The translations under genes and the position numbers were made by a program. Shown here piece after piece: positions 1 through 9,531 of a DNA stretch of 64,000 bases. Origin of the DNA: Sphingorhabdus sp. EL138. GTDB lineage: Bacteria > Pseudomonadota > Alphaproteobacteria > Sphingomonadales > Sphingomonadaceae. How positions within the stretch are numbered: the stretch's first letter is position 1; each line of letters starts with the position of its first letter. The stretch is from the NCBI RefSeq assembly GCF_945882965.1, contig NZ_CAMCWY010000013.1, positions 1 through 64,000 on the forward strand, in the 5' to 3' direction. The notes beneath the pieces are model-generated. The model ran no database searches, had not been told where the DNA came from, and saw nothing but the letters and a program-made list of their open reading frames with translations.

Positions 1-1
1 A

Positions 2-133
2 CAGGAAATGCTCGGACAAAATGGCAAGGCTGGCGCCGATCATATCCTCATTGGCCGCGATAGCGGGATCGAGCGGGACTTTGGCGAATTGCGCGCGGAT
101 ATGGTTAAGGCGTTGGGGAAGTTATGCGGTTGA
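2..133 (+). CDS. rnpA: Ribonuclease P protein component, C-terminal end (partial)
   Basis: Only the last 43 codons are inside the window; the gene enters from the left edge and stops at TGA 131-133. The visible tail contains DHILIGR, followed by a basic C-terminal helix with R-F-x-x-L spacing, which matches the end of the RNase P protein subunit that assists the catalytic RNA in tRNA 5' maturation. The next genes, yidD and yidC, are the usual rnpA neighbours and strengthen the call. It was read directly from frame 2. Nothing can be said about its start or N-terminal RNA-binding part. Confidence 0.85.
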   Translation, partial: QEMLGQNGKAGADHILIGRDSGIERDFGELRADMVKALGKLCG

Positions 134-182
134 CGGACGATAAGCCGAATTCGCGCCTTCGACTTGCGATGGGATCGATGAC

Positions 183-395
183 ATGATCGCCAAGCTCTTC
201 ATCCTTGTTGCGCGGGCGTGGCAGATCGGCCCATCGCGCATCTTGCCGCCAACGTGCAGATATAGCCCAAGCTGTTCGGCTTATGCGATTACTGCGCTAC
301 AAAAATATGGCGCAATTAAGGGTGGCTGGCTGGCCATCAAACGGCTATTGCGCTGCCAACCTTGGGGTGGGCACGGATATGATCCCGTGCCATGA
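183..395 (+). CDS. yidD: YidD, membrane protein insertion efficiency factor
   Basis: A 70-residue protein with the family signature: an N-terminal hydrophobic/amphipathic segment, then [11 protein letters not shown] with the paired cysteines, and a C-terminal [14 protein letters not shown] tail. YidD is a small cytoplasmic-face membrane-associated protein that helps YidC insert inner-membrane proteins. It lies 49 bp after rnpA and 34 bp before yidC, the standard order, so it is probably cotranscribed. An ATG five bases upstream is followed at once by a stop codon, leaving 183 as the start. Length is normal for alphaproteobacteria. Confidence 0.95.
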   Translation: MIAKLFILVARAWQIGPSRILPPTCRYSPSCSAYAITALQKYGAIKGGWLAIKRLLRCQPWGGHGYDPVP

Positions 396-429
396 CGCTC
401 CATTTACGGATTAACGGGGAATTTTAGAC

Positions 430-2202
430 GTGGACGATAAACGCAACCTGATATTTGCAGTATTGCTGACGGGCCTCATCCTGTTCGGTTGGCCCTATGT
501 CGCCAGCTATTTCTTCCCTACACCTCCTCCAGTCGCCAGCACTACAGCATCTTCCGCGACGCCAGCAGGCAGCGCAACGTCCGAAATTCAGGTCGAAGCC
601 GCCCCCGCCAAGGTTCAGGCCATTCCACTCGGCACTGCCCTGCAATCTTCGGCACGCATCATGGTCGAAACGCCAAAGCTGAAAGGCTCGATCAATCTTG
701 AGGGCGCGAAAATCGACGACCTCGTGTTGCTGACCCACCGTACGGAGTTGGCCAAGGATTCGGCTCCCGTTCGCCTTTTTGCGCCATCTGGTACCCAAAA
801 CGCCTATTTCGCGCGCTTCGGCTGGGCGGGCACAGGCATCATAGCGCCAGACGACAAGACCGTGTGGACACCCAGCGGTACTAAGCTGACGCCATCCACG
901 CCCGTGACCTTAAGCTGGACCAATGCCCAAAGTCAGAAATTTGAAATCGCACTGTCGATTGATGACAATTTCATGATTACGGCAAAGCAGCGCTTCACCA
1001 ATGGAAGCACAGCCCCCGCCGAAATCGCCAACTTCGCATTGCTCAGCCGCACCGGTAAGCCCGCCGACGCGACGTCGGGTGGCTCGATATTCACGCACAT
1101 CCACATCGGCCCGATGGGCGTCTTTGATGACCAGCCCAATTATGACTGGGGCTATGTCGATGTTACCGAAAACAAAGGCGAGGCTGCGTTCACCAGCACA
1201 GGCGGCTGGCTGGGCTTTACCGACAAATATTGGCTCGGCGCGCTGATTCCAGATCAAAAAACGCCTGTCTCGGCCAAGTTCCGCGCGAGCGGCGATGTGT
1301 ATCAAGCGCAAGTCATCCCAACGCGTTATACCAGCGTTGCCGCAGGCGCGGCATATGACAGCAATTCACGTCTGTTTGCCGGCGCCAAGGAAATGGCTGT
1401 CCTCGCCGCTTATTCGCAAGATTTGGGCATTCCGTATCTGGATTATGCCATTGACTGGGGCTGGTTCTGGTTCATCGCCATTCCGTTCTTCTGGATACTC
1501 AATTGGCTGTTTGGCCTACTCGGTAACTTTGGCTTTGCGATTATCGGGCTGACCATCATTGTCCGCGGGTTCATGTATCCGGTCGCGCAAAAGCAATTTG
1601 CTTCAATGGCGCAAATGCGTGCAGTGCAACCTAAGCTCAAGGCGCTGCAAGAACGCTGGAAAGACGACAAGCCGCGTCTGCAGCAGGAAATGATGGCTTT
1701 GTATAAGGAAGAGAAAGTGAATCCGCTCGCGGGCTGCCTTCCCGTTTTGCTGCAAATTCCGATCTTCTTTGCGCTGTATAAGATTCTCTTGTTGTCGATT
1801 GAAATGCGGCACCAGCCATTTATATTGTGGCTTCAGGATTTGTCCGCACCCGATCCCTCGGCGCAGTTGCTGTTCGATCTGCTTGGCACTGGCATCATCT
1901 TGCCAGCCTTCATCGCCATCGGTGTTCTGCCGATCCTACTCGGCGTGACAATGTGGTTGATGCAGAAGCTCAATCCGCAGCCAATGGACGATGTGCAAAA
2001 GCAGGTCTTTGCGGTGATGCCATGGTTCCTGATGTTCATCATGGCCCCATTTGCCGCTGGTCTTCAGCTCTATTGGGTGATGTCAAACCTCGTTTCGATT
2101 GCCCAGCAAAAATGGCTATATTCGCGCCACCCTGTCTTGCGTGAACAAATGGCGCGCGATGCCGAAGATAAGGCGCAGGCAAAAGCGAATGCCAAGGCGT
2201 GA
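430..2202 (+). CDS. yidC: Membrane protein insertase YidC
   Basis: A 590-residue protein with the gram-negative YidC plan: N-terminal signal-anchor (about residues 5-25), a large periplasmic beta-rich domain (about 40-340), then five C-terminal transmembrane segments (from about 345), including the [20 protein letters not shown] block around the second conserved segment. It inserts and folds inner-membrane proteins alone or with SecYEG. The start is GTG at 430 (MDDKRNL), the normal family N-terminus. The stop overlaps the engB start as GTGA, so the two are translationally coupled. The C-terminal tail is Ala/Lys-rich and short. Confidence 0.97.
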   Translation: MDDKRNLIFAVLLTGLILFGWPYVASYFFPTPPPVASTTASSATPAGSATSEIQVEAAPAKVQAIPLGTALQSSARIMVETPKLKGSINLEGAKIDDLVLLTHRTELAKDSAPVRLFAPSGTQNAYFARFGWAGTGIIAPDDKTVWTPSGTKLTPSTPVTLSWTNAQSQKFEIALSIDDNFMITAKQRFTNGSTAPAEIANFALLSRTGKPADATSGGSIFTHIHIGPMGVFDDQPNYDWGYVDVTENKGEAAFTSTGGWLGFTDKYWLGALIPDQKTPVSAKFRASGDVYQAQVIPTRYTSVAAGAAYDSNSRLFAGAKEMAVLAAYSQDLGIPYLDYAIDWGWFWFIAIPFFWILNWLFGLLGNFGFAIIGLTIIVRGFMYPVAQKQFASMAQMRAVQPKLKALQERWKDDKPRLQQEMMALYKEEKVNPLAGCLPVLLQIPIFFALYKILLLSIEMRHQPFILWLQDLSAPDPSAQLLFDLLGTGIILPAFIAIGVLPILLGVTMWLMQKLNPQPMDDVQKQVFAVMPWFLMFIMAPFAAGLQLYWVMSNLVSIAQQKWLYSRHPVLREQMARDAEDKAQAKANAKA

Positions 2203-2819
2203 CCGAAACGACGACTAAGATTTTTTCAGGACCAATCAGCTTCCTGAAATCCGCGCCGAAACTTGAATTTCTGCCCGAACCAACGGTGCCGGAAATCGCC
2301 TTTGCGGGTCGGTCCAATGTCGGCAAGTCGAGCCTTATTAACGCGCTTGTTAACCGCAACAATCTGGCGCGCGCGTCAAATACGCCGGGCCGCACGCAGG
2401 AATTGAACTTCTTCGACGTGGGCGACCCTGCGACATTTCGCATCGTGGATATGCCGGGCTATGGTTACGCCAAAGCACCGATCAAGACCGTGCAGCAATG
2501 GCTTTACCTGATTAACGATTATCTGCGTGGCCGCGTGGTATTGAAACGGGTGTTCGTCCTGATCGATAGCCGCCACGGCATTAAAGATGTCGATCATGAC
2601 ATCATGTCGATGCTCGATAGTGCCGCAATCAGTTACCGTATCGTGCTGACCAAGACCGACAAGATCAAGGCCAGCGACTTGGCCGCGGTTGAAACCGACA
2701 CGATGGCAAAGCTGCGCAAGCATGTTGCGGCTTATCCTGACCTATCGGTGACCTCCGCCGAAAAGCGCGGCGGGATTGAAGACCTACGAACTGCGGTGTT
2801 GGAAGCCGTGGCCTCTTAA
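2199..2819 (+). CDS. engB: Ribosome biogenesis GTPase YihA/EngB
   Basis: A 206-residue TRAFAC-class GTPase with G1 GRSNVGKSS (about residues 38-46), G3 DMPGYG, and G4 TKTDK (about 151-155). Members help assemble the large ribosomal subunit. It starts with GTG 2199, overlapping the yidC stop by 4 nt, and this coupling is common in alphaproteobacteria. argB, which often follows in this order, is not found; a GST gene comes next instead. Confidence 0.95.
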   Translation: MTETTTKIFSGPISFLKSAPKLEFLPEPTVPEIAFAGRSNVGKSSLINALVNRNNLARASNTPGRTQELNFFDVGDPATFRIVDMPGYGYAKAPIKTVQQWLYLINDYLRGRVVLKRVFVLIDSRHGIKDVDHDIMSMLDSAAISYRIVLTKTDKIKASDLAAVETDTMAKLRKHVAAYPDLSVTSAEKRGGIEDLRTAVLEAVAS

Positions 2820-2877
2820 CAGGCTTTGCTGTTCTGCCCCCTCGACACAATCTCAAACAGCCGCCATTAATGCTTTC

Positions 2878-3546
2878 ATGACCTTAAAACTGATCATTGG
2901 CAACAAGGCCTATTCAAGCTGGTCGCTGCGCGGCTGGCTCGCGGCCAAGCAATCCGGCCTGCATTTTGCAGAGGTCATTGTTCCGTTGTTTACGCCGGAC
3001 TGGGAACAACGCAAACGCGGAGCAGACCTTGCGCCATCGTCGGGCAAAGTGCCGATCTTGTGGGATGGTGAGGCGGTGGTTTGGGACAGCCTTGCGATCA
3101 TCGATTATCTCGCCGACAAGGTCGGGCGTGACCGTTATTGGCCCAAGGACGCGGTCGCGCGCGGCATGGCGCGGTCGATGGCTGCCGAAATGCATTCGGG
3201 CTACATGTCCTTGCGCCGCGAATGCCCGATGAACACGCGCAAGACCTTCACTGACGTAACATTGTCCGAAGAAACCCGCGCCGACGCGGTCCGCATATTG
3301 CAAAACTGGGCAGAGGCGCGGTCACGCTTTGGCAAGGATGGGCCATATCTGTTCGGCACGTTCAGCGCGGCCGACATCATGCTCGCGCCGGTGGTCACGC
3401 GCTTTGTGACCTACGGCTTTACGCTTCCCGGCTTTGCCCAAGCTTATGCCGATGCCATCATGGCGCATCCATGGATGGAAAAATATTATGCCGCCGCTGC
3501 GCAAGAGCCGTGGACGATAGAACGCATTGAGCGCGCTGTTACGTAA
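2878..3546 (+). CDS. Glutathione S-transferase family protein
   Basis: A 222-residue protein starting at ATG 2878 (MTLKLIIGNKAYSSWSLRGW). An upstream in-frame ATG at 2776 lies inside engB and is unlikely to be used. The N-terminal thioredoxin-like half carries the Ser-rich catalytic loop (YSSWS), the cis-Pro region KVPILWDG and the D-S-L-A-I-I-D-Y-L helix that binds the glutathione gamma-glutamyl group; an all-helical half follows. It probably conjugates or isomerises electrophiles with glutathione in the cytosol; the substrate is unknown. It ends 8 bp from the convergent aroC. Confidence 0.85.
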   Translation: MTLKLIIGNKAYSSWSLRGWLAAKQSGLHFAEVIVPLFTPDWEQRKRGADLAPSSGKVPILWDGEAVVWDSLAIIDYLADKVGRDRYWPKDAVARGMARSMAAEMHSGYMSLRRECPMNTRKTFTDVTLSEETRADAVRILQNWAEARSRFGKDGPYLFGTFSAADIMLAPVVTRFVTYGFTLPGFAQAYADAIMAHPWMEKYYAAAAQEPWTIERIERAVT

Positions 3547-3553
3547 TCCGCTT

Positions 3554-4630
3554 TTATCCGCACTGCGCCCGGTGCAGCAGCTTTTGATCCGCCAGCACCA
3601 GCGCCATCATTGCCGCGACCACGGGCGTGCCCCTGATACCCACGCAAGGGTCGTGGCGGCCCTTGGTGACGATGTCGGTGGCGTTGCCATCGCGTGTGAC
3701 GGTTTCAACGGGCGTAAGGATGGAAGATGTCGGTTTGAACGCGACGCGCACCAAAATAGGTTGCCCAGTCGAAATGCCGCCCGCGATTCCGCCTGCATTA
3801 TTCGCAAGAAATTCCGGGTGGTTTGACCCTTCGGTGGCTGGCCGCATCCGGTCAGCATTTTCCTCACCGCGCAAACGCGCTGCGCCAAAACCTGCGCCAA
3901 TCTCCACGCCTTTTACCGCGTTGATGCTCATCATGGCCGACGCAAGCTCGCTATCGAGCTTTGCATAAAGCGGCGCGCCCCAGCCGGGGGGAACGCCCAT
4001 GGCAACGCATTCGATGACTGCGCCCAGCGAGGATCCAGCCTTGCGCGCTTCATCGACCAATTTTTCCCAACGACCCGCCGCAACTTCATCCGGACAAAAG
4101 AACGGGTTTTTATCAATCTGTGACGCTTCAAAATTATCGCGATTAATCGCATCGCCGCCGATTTCGGCAACATAGGCCATGATGCCCACATCAGGTATGA
4201 CGGCGCGCGCGACTGCGCCTGCTGCCACGCGCGCGGCCGTTTCACGCGCGCTGGACCGGCCACCGCCGCGATAGTCACGAAAGCCGTATTTGGCGTCATA
4301 GCTGTAATCGGCATGGCCGGGACGATAGGCCTTGGCCACGTCGGAATAATCCTTTGACCGTTGATCCACATTTTCGATCATCAGCGAAATCGGCGTACCT
4401 GTCGTCCGGCCTTCAAATACGCCGGACAAGATACGCACCGCATCGGGTTCCTGCCGCTGCGTGGTGAAGCGCGACGTGCCGGGACGCCGTTGGTCCAAAA
4501 ATGGCTGAATATCCGCCTCAGACAAAGCAAGGCCCGGGGGACAGCCATCGACCAACGCGCCCAGCGCCGGACCATGCGATTCGCCCCATGTCGAAAAACG
4601 GAAGACGCGGCCAAAGGTATTAAAGCTCAT
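3554..4630 (-). CDS. aroC: Chorismate synthase
   Basis: A 358-residue protein starting [20 protein letters not shown], the classic chorismate synthase N-terminus (GESHG flavin/substrate-binding motif). RRPG follows near residue 49, [12 protein letters not shown] occurs around residue 121, and a C-terminal RHDPC block is present. It catalyses the last shikimate-pathway step, EPSP to chorismate, using reduced FMN. fabI lies about 50 bp upstream on the same strand, so the two may be cotranscribed. Length is normal for the family. Confidence 0.97.
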   Translation of the reverse strand: MSFNTFGRVFRFSTWGESHGPALGALVDGCPPGLALSEADIQPFLDQRRPGTSRFTTQRQEPDAVRILSGVFEGRTTGTPISLMIENVDQRSKDYSDVAKAYRPGHADYSYDAKYGFRDYRGGGRSSARETAARVAAGAVARAVIPDVGIMAYVAEIGGDAINRDNFEASQIDKNPFFCPDEVAAGRWEKLVDEARKAGSSLGAVIECVAMGVPPGWGAPLYAKLDSELASAMMSINAVKGVEIGAGFGAARLRGEENADRMRPATEGSNHPEFLANNAGGIAGGISTGQPILVRVAFKPTSSILTPVETVTRDGNATDIVTKGRHDPCVGIRGTPVVAAMMALVLADQKLLHRAQCG

Positions 4631-4680
4631 TTGCTGTTTCCGTTTTCTTCATATGCGCCAAACGCTATGCCCCTCGAACA

Positions 4681-5508
4681 TTAGGAGATAGCAATATCAG
4701 GAGCATCCTCCTGCTTCATGCCGACGGTGTGGTAGCCTGCGTCAACATGGTGGATTTCGCCCGTCACCCCTGCGGCAAGATCGGACAGGAAATACAGCGC
4801 CGAGGAACCGACATCATCAATCGTGACATTACGGCGCAGCGGCGTGTTCAGCTCATTCCATTTCAATATATAACGGAAATCGCCAATGCCCGATGCCGCC
4901 AGCGTCTTGATGGGGCCAGCCGAAATGGCGTTGACGCGAATGCCCTGCGGCCCCACGTCATTGGCCAGATATTTGACCGATGTTTCCAATGCAGCCTTTG
5001 CCACGCCCATGACGTTATAATGCGGCATAACCTTTTCCGCGCCATAATAGCTCAGCGTCAGCAGCGATCCGCCACCTTCGCCCGTTTCGGGATCGAGCGG
5101 CTTCATCATCGCGGCGGCACGCTTGGCGACAGCGGTAAAGCTGTAAACGCTGATGTTCATGGTCATCAGGAAGTCTTCCAAACCGACCTCAAAATACTTG
5201 CCGCGCAACGCCTCTTTATTGGTGAAACCAATGGCGTGCACAACGAAGTCGATAGTTGGCCATTTCTCAGCCAGCGTTTCAAACGCGCGGTCGAGATTGG
5301 CCATGTCCGCAACGTCGCAGTCGATCAGGAAATCACAATCAAGTTGCGCCGCCAACGGCCGGACGCGTTTCTCCATGACTGCACCCTGATAGCTGAAGGC
5401 CAGTTCAGCACCTTCGGCATGCAACCGCTGTGCGATACCCCATGCAAGCGATTTGTCATTGGCAAGCCCCATAATCAGCCCGCGTTTGGCCGCCATCAAT
5501 CCGGTCAT
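4681..5508 (-). CDS. fabI: Enoyl-[acyl-carrier-protein] reductase (NADH)
   Basis: A 275-residue short-chain dehydrogenase of the FabI class. It has the modified nucleotide-binding N-terminus GLANDKSLAWGIA and the catalytic Tyr154, Tyr164 and Lys171 (Y-x9-Y-x6-K). It performs the last reduction of each fatty-acid elongation cycle, and the class includes the triclosan target. The start could be the first Met or MAAKRG at residue 5. It sits between YihY (8 bp upstream) and aroC on the minus strand. Confidence 0.96.
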   Translation of the reverse strand: MTGLMAAKRGLIMGLANDKSLAWGIAQRLHAEGAELAFSYQGAVMEKRVRPLAAQLDCDFLIDCDVADMANLDRAFETLAEKWPTIDFVVHAIGFTNKEALRGKYFEVGLEDFLMTMNISVYSFTAVAKRAAAMMKPLDPETGEGGGSLLTLSYYGAEKVMPHYNVMGVAKAALETSVKYLANDVGPQGIRVNAISAGPIKTLAASGIGDFRYILKWNELNTPLRRNVTIDDVGSSALYFLSDLAAGVTGEIHHVDAGYHTVGMKQEDAPDIAIS

Positions 5509-5515
5509 AATATCC

Positions 5516-6478
5516 TCATTCGTCAGCTATATTTACTTTGCCTTGCCTTAGTCCATTTTCATGTGCGTTGGCCAGCGCCGCGTTTAACTGCGCCCCTGTT
5601 ACCAAGCCAAGGCCAATCAGGTAAAAGAAAATCAGAGCCAGCATCACCCCTGCCAGACTGCCGTAAGCAAGGTCATAGTTGCTCACACTGGATAAGATCA
5701 TGGGCAGCAACGCGGTTAACCCAAGCCACCAAATGCTCACAAGGGCCGACCCGGGCCATTTTGGAAAATCCGAAGAGCGATATTTGGACGGCGTCAGCCC
5801 TGCGAAAATGACGTAAATTGCGGCAAACAAAGTGACAAAGGGAATGATGCGGCCCCATGCGAAGTAGCTCGCCACCGTCTGCGCCGTGGGGATGAACCGA
5901 TAAACCAAATCCTCCGCCGCAGTGACCATCACCTGCGCGGAAAACGCGACCATCGCCAGCACGACCGAAGCAATAATCGCACCTAGCGAGCCCAACCGGT
6001 AATGCCAGAACGCACGCCGTGGTGTTGCGCCATAAGCGCGATGCAAAACGTCGCGAAAGGTTTCGATAAGGCTTGCCGCCGTCCAAAGGCTGACACCCGC
6101 ACTGAACCACAATAACGGTCCCGAGCGTGCGGTCATGGCGGACTGGATAGGTTCTTGAAGGGCGCTAGCGACGCTTGGCGGTACCGTTTTAAAAAATGCG
6201 TCGATTAACGCGAGGCCAGATTCGGTTTGGCCAAATGCCCCGGCGATCGCCGCCGCCACGACGCAAAAGGCGAATAACGACAGCAACGACAGATAGGCAA
6301 AATTGCCCGCGTGAATGAAGCCATCGCTATAAACGCCAACGCCAACGCGCTTGATCACCTCAATGACCTGACCCGGAAGGCCAAGCCGCGAAAACCATGT
6401 GGCTTCGCTTTCATTGGGATGCGTTGTCGCCGGAAAGTGCGCCCGCGCCTCCGGTGACAGAGGCGAAATTTCAGACAC
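5516..6478 (-). CDS. YihY/BrkB family inner-membrane protein
   Basis: About 320 residues if started at GTG 6478 (VSEISPLSPEA), which overlaps the end of the DnaJ-like gene by 8 nt; a longer frame opens at 6517 but overlaps more. The protein has six predicted hydrophobic segments, an early G-x-x-x-H-A-G-N-F-A-Y-L-S-L motif and a later A-Y-G-S-L-A-G block, typical of the YihY family once mislabelled ribonuclease BN. Its molecular role is not established. It is probably coexpressed with the upstream chaperone gene and fabI. Confidence 0.85.
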   Translation of the reverse strand: MSEISPLSPEARAHFPATTHPNESEATWFSRLGLPGQVIEVIKRVGVGVYSDGFIHAGNFAYLSLLSLFAFCVVAAAIAGAFGQTESGLALIDAFFKTVPPSVASALQEPIQSAMTARSGPLLWFSAGVSLWTAASLIETFRDVLHRAYGATPRRAFWHYRLGSLGAIIASVVLAMVAFSAQVMVTAAEDLVYRFIPTAQTVASYFAWGRIIPFVTLFAAIYVIFAGLTPSKYRSSDFPKWPGSALVSIWWLGLTALLPMILSSVSNYDLAYGSLAGVMLALIFFYLIGLGLVTGAQLNAALANAHENGLRQGKVNIADE

Positions 6479-7397
6479 GCATATTCTCCCGGACAGGGCT
6501 GTCCGACAGAATGTCACTTATCTGCGCAAGTTCCGCCGGGTCCGTCGGCAGATGGATCATCAACGTCACAAGTTGATCACCCCGCGCGCCGGTCTTGCCG
6601 GTAAAGCCGCGTCCCTTGATTCGCAGGACAGCGCCAGAATTGGTGCGCGGCGGCACGGTCAACATGACTGCGCCATCCACCGTTGGCACTTTGACTTTGC
6701 CGCCTGCCACCGCCTCTTTCAACGAAATCGGCAGGTCGATGCGGATGTTATCGCCATCACGCACCAAATGCGGATGCTTCCCAATCTGGAGCGTCACCAT
6801 CGCGTCGCCATGGCCGCCGGGGCCAAGCTGTCCTTTGCCCGGAATACGGATTTGCTGTCCCGCAACCATGCCAGCGGGCAGTTTGAATTCCACCGTCTTG
6901 CCATCACTTAGGGTGATGCGTTGTGGCGCAAGCGTGGCGACGTCTGTGAACGACACCAAATGCGCATAGGCAATGTTCGCGCCCTTGGGCGGCGGCGCTT
7001 GCTGCGGACGTGGGCTGGGTCCAGCACCGGGGCGTGCACCACCTGCGCCACCAAATAGACCATCAAATATATCGCCCAAGTCAATGCCGCCACTGCCGAA
7101 GTCGAAATTGCCACCCGCCGGACCACCTTGGCCAGGGCCGCCACCGCCGCCAAAAGGATTGCCCGCAAAGCGTGGCTGCCCGTTTTCATCAATCTCAGCA
7201 CGATCATATTGACCGCGTTTTTTGGGGTCGGACAATAGGTCATAGGCCTGCGTCACTTCGCTGAACCGGTCCGACGCCTTCGGATTGTCCTTGTTCTTGT
7301 CGGGGTGCAATTCCTTCGCCAGCTTGCGATAGGCGACCTTGATCGCCTTGTTGTCTGCCCCCTTGGACACACCTAATATGGAATAAGGATCTGCCAT
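6471..7397 (-). CDS. DnaJ C-terminal domain protein (CbpA-like co-chaperone)
   Basis: A 308-residue Hsp40. An N-terminal J domain (about residues 3-66) has the HPD tripeptide at 31-33 that stimulates DnaK ATPase. A Gly/Pro-rich linker follows (about 75-130), then the DnaJ C-terminal substrate-binding beta domains (about 140-300). The cysteine-rich zinc finger of true DnaJ is absent, making this a type II, CbpA-like co-chaperone. It overlaps the downstream yihY-type gene, so it heads a likely yihY-fabI-aroC transcription unit. Confidence 0.9.
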   Translation of the reverse strand: MADPYSILGVSKGADNKAIKVAYRKLAKELHPDKNKDNPKASDRFSEVTQAYDLLSDPKKRGQYDRAEIDENGQPRFAGNPFGGGGGPGQGGPAGGNFDFGSGGIDLGDIFDGLFGGAGGARPGAGPSPRPQQAPPPKGANIAYAHLVSFTDVATLAPQRITLSDGKTVEFKLPAGMVAGQQIRIPGKGQLGPGGHGDAMVTLQIGKHPHLVRDGDNIRIDLPISLKEAVAGGKVKVPTVDGAVMLTVPPRTNSGAVLRIKGRGFTGKTGARGDQLVTLMIHLPTDPAELAQISDILSDSPVRENMRV

Positions 7398-7451
7398 TCT
7401 TGTCCCTGTTACTCTGCCAAGCGTCTTACATTGGTATTACAGCGCCGGGAG

Positions 7452-7919
7452 TCAACTTGGAAGCACGGAATTATTGGGTTTTTCGCCCTTTATCTGGCGT
7501 AGCAGAAGATAGAGCAGCAAGCCAATCGGTCCCGCCATCAGGGTAAAAAACAATATCGGGGCCTGAAGCCAGCGGGATATTTTATGCGCGTCTGCGTTAC
7601 GCGCGATCCAGATGCCGACGAACAGATCAAAGGCCAAATAATGTATCCAGCCAATCGTTGCGCCGCCGGGCGAGTCAAACAACGCCATCATGCCGGCCAA
7701 AGTGGTAAGGTCCGCTGGCGGGCGTCCCACGGGTCCACCGTCCGAAATCAGACCTGCCATCAACGGGATGATGAGGCCCGCATAAAGGCACGCGAGCAAG
7801 ACCGCGCCTGCAAAAAACACTAAAGGAGCAATAATCGCGCGTTTCGGCGCAAGCGCCAGTATCACCCAGCCAAGCAACGCCCATGCATTGGCGATCCCAA
7901 ATATCATGTCCCAGTTCAT
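7452..7919 (-). CDS. ABA4-like family membrane protein
   Basis: A 155-residue polytopic membrane protein with four hydrophobic segments. It carries the family-typical stretch GWIHYLAFDLFVGIW and a C-terminal G-P-I-G-L-L-L-Y segment. These match the ABA4-like family, named after a plant plastid protein needed for neoxanthin synthesis. Bacterial members have no settled function, although carotenoid-producing sphingomonads often carry one. It is transcribed away from pdxH across a 51-bp gap. Confidence 0.8.
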   Translation of the reverse strand: MNWDMIFGIANAWALLGWVILALAPKRAIIAPLVFFAGAVLLACLYAGLIIPLMAGLISDGGPVGRPPADLTTLAGMMALFDSPGGATIGWIHYLAFDLFVGIWIARNADAHKISRWLQAPILFFTLMAGPIGLLLYLLLRQIKGEKPNNSVLPS

Positions 7920-7970
7920 TTTATCGTCTAGCCCCTTTTAACCCGCATCAGTCTAGCCTATCGGTGGATT

Positions 7971-8567
7971 ATGGAAAGACCTGATCCCTTTAGCCTGTTC
8001 GACGCATGGTTTGCCGAAGCGCGCACCACCGAAGTCAATGACTCCAACGCAATGGCATTGGCGACCACAGGCGCAGATGGGCAGCCTTCGGTGCGCATGG
8101 TCCTGTTAAAAGGCCATGGCCGCGACCTTGGCACACATGGCGGATTTGTATTCTACACCAATTTTGAAAGCCGCAAGGCCACGCAATTGTCCGACAATGC
8201 GCAGGTCGCTTTGCTATTTCACTGGAAATCTTTGCGGCGGCAAATTCGTATTGAGGGTGCGGCCAATCCCGTCGACGACGCGACCGCCGATTCCTATTTT
8301 GCCACGCGCTCACGCAATTCTCAGCTTGGCGCATGGGCGTCGGACCAGTCGCGCCCGCTTGCCGACCGCGCCACGTTTGAAGCGCGCTTTGCCGAGGTGG
8401 AGGCGCGCTTTGACGGCCAAGACGTCTCTCGCCCCCCACATTGGTCCGGCTGGATGGTGAACCCAAAACGTATCGAATTCTGGCAGGACCGTGAATTCCG
8501 CCTGCACGAACGCTGGCTGTATCAACGCGATGGCGACGGCTGGACAAGTGGTATGCTCTACCCATGA
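7971..8567 (+). CDS. pdxH: Pyridoxamine 5'-phosphate oxidase
   Basis: A 198-residue FMN-binding split-barrel protein. It has the substrate-loop motif [16 protein letters not shown], the FMN-binding [10 protein letters not shown] segment, [12 protein letters not shown], and the C-terminal signature [16 protein letters not shown] followed by the usual terminal Y-P. It oxidises pyridoxine or pyridoxamine 5'-phosphate to pyridoxal 5'-phosphate in vitamin B6 metabolism. It ends 10 bp before the CDF transporter gene, suggesting one transcript. Confidence 0.96.
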   Translation: MERPDPFSLFDAWFAEARTTEVNDSNAMALATTGADGQPSVRMVLLKGHGRDLGTHGGFVFYTNFESRKATQLSDNAQVALLFHWKSLRRQIRIEGAANPVDDATADSYFATRSRNSQLGAWASDQSRPLADRATFEARFAEVEARFDGQDVSRPPHWSGWMVNPKRIEFWQDREFRLHERWLYQRDGDGWTSGMLYP

Positions 8568-8577
8568 TGTTACCGCG

Positions 8578-9531
8578 ATGAGCCTGGGGCATAATCACCA
8601 TCAATATGCGCATGGTGATTTAACAAAGCGCGCGGCCATAGCCAGCGTATCGGTAGCTCTGTTTCTGCTGGCGCTGAAGATTTTTGCGGCAACCGAAACC
8701 GGGTCGGTTGCGTTGCTGGCCTCATTGGCGGACACAGGCTTTGATGTTTTGGCATCCTTGCTAACCCTGTTCAGCGTCCGTTATGCCGCCATGCCCGCTG
8801 ATGATGACCACCGGTTCGGCCATGGCAAGGCAGAGGCGCTGTCTGCGCTGTTTCAGGTGATATTGATCATCGTATCAGCGATATTGATAGCATGGCGCGC
8901 CATTATGCGCTTAGGCGCGCAGGAACAGACCGCGCATCCCGAATATGGCATTGGCGTTTCGGTCATTGCCATCGTCGCAACCTTGGGATTGTTGGCCTAT
9001 CAACGGCACGTGGTCCGCAAAACCGGGTCAGTCGCGATTCAAGCCGACCATGTGCATTATCAAAGCGACCTTTTGCTCAATTTGGCGGTGATCGTTGCGA
9101 TTGTGCTCGACAGCATGCTGAATGTGCGGGGGGCCGATCCTGCATTTGGAATTGCAATTGCCGCTTGGTTGTTGTGGGGCGCCTATCGCGCGGCGCGCTT
9201 GGCGCTTGACCAGTTGCTGGACCGCGAGTGGCCGGAGGAGAAACGTCAGCGTTTCATTGAAGTCGCGCTGCGCCATCCTGAATTGCGCGGTATTCATGAC
9301 ATACGCACCCGTTCCAGCGGCGCGCATGATTTCTGCCAATTCCATGCATGGGTTGACCCAAATATGACGGTTGCGGCAGCCCATGATATCATGGACGAGT
9401 TGGAACAAGCGTTGATGGACGAATTTCCGGGCGTCGAAGTCTTGATTCACCCTGACCCCGAAGGCCATAAGGACGAGATGGGCTATATCCCGTCAGAAAC
9501 GATACAGCGTGCCGAGCAACATGACGATTGA
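8578..9531 (+). CDS. Cation diffusion facilitator (FieF-like metal efflux)
   Basis: About 317 residues from ATG 8578 (MSLGHNHHQYAHGD); an earlier in-frame ATG lies inside pdxH. The N-terminus is His-rich. Transmembrane segments include the D-T-G-F-D and HYQSD metal-site motifs; D-D-H-R-F-G-H-G-K-A-E is the family hallmark. A cytoplasmic ferredoxin-like domain (from about residue 205) carries late histidines for zinc-bridged dimerisation. It exports Zn2+/Fe2+ or similar ions in exchange for protons. The end overlaps the PhzF gene by 11 nt. Confidence 0.92.
   Translation: MSLGHNHHQYAHGDLTKRAAIASVSVALFLLALKIFAATETGSVALLASLADTGFDVLASLLTLFSVRYAAMPADDDHRFGHGKAEALSALFQVILIIVSAILIAWRAIMRLGAQEQTAHPEYGIGVSVIAIVATLGLLAYQRHVVRKTGSVAIQADHVHYQSDLLLNLAVIVAIVLDSMLNVRGADPAFGIAIAAWLLWGAYRAARLALDQLLDREWPEEKRQRFIEVALRHPELRGIHDIRTRSSGAHDFCQFHAWVDPNMTVAAAHDIMDELEQALMDEFPGVEVLIHPDPEGHKDEMGYIPSETIQRAEQHDD

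Noticed and set aside
4729-5811. A 360-codon plus-strand frame across fabI
   Set aside because: It is antisense to fabI and the YihY-type gene, both of which carry clear motifs; its translation has none.
7000-7210. Repetitive Gly/Pro-coding stretch in the DnaJ-like gene
   Set aside because: It looks like a low-complexity repeat, but it is simply the Gly/Pro linker between the J domain and the substrate-binding domain.
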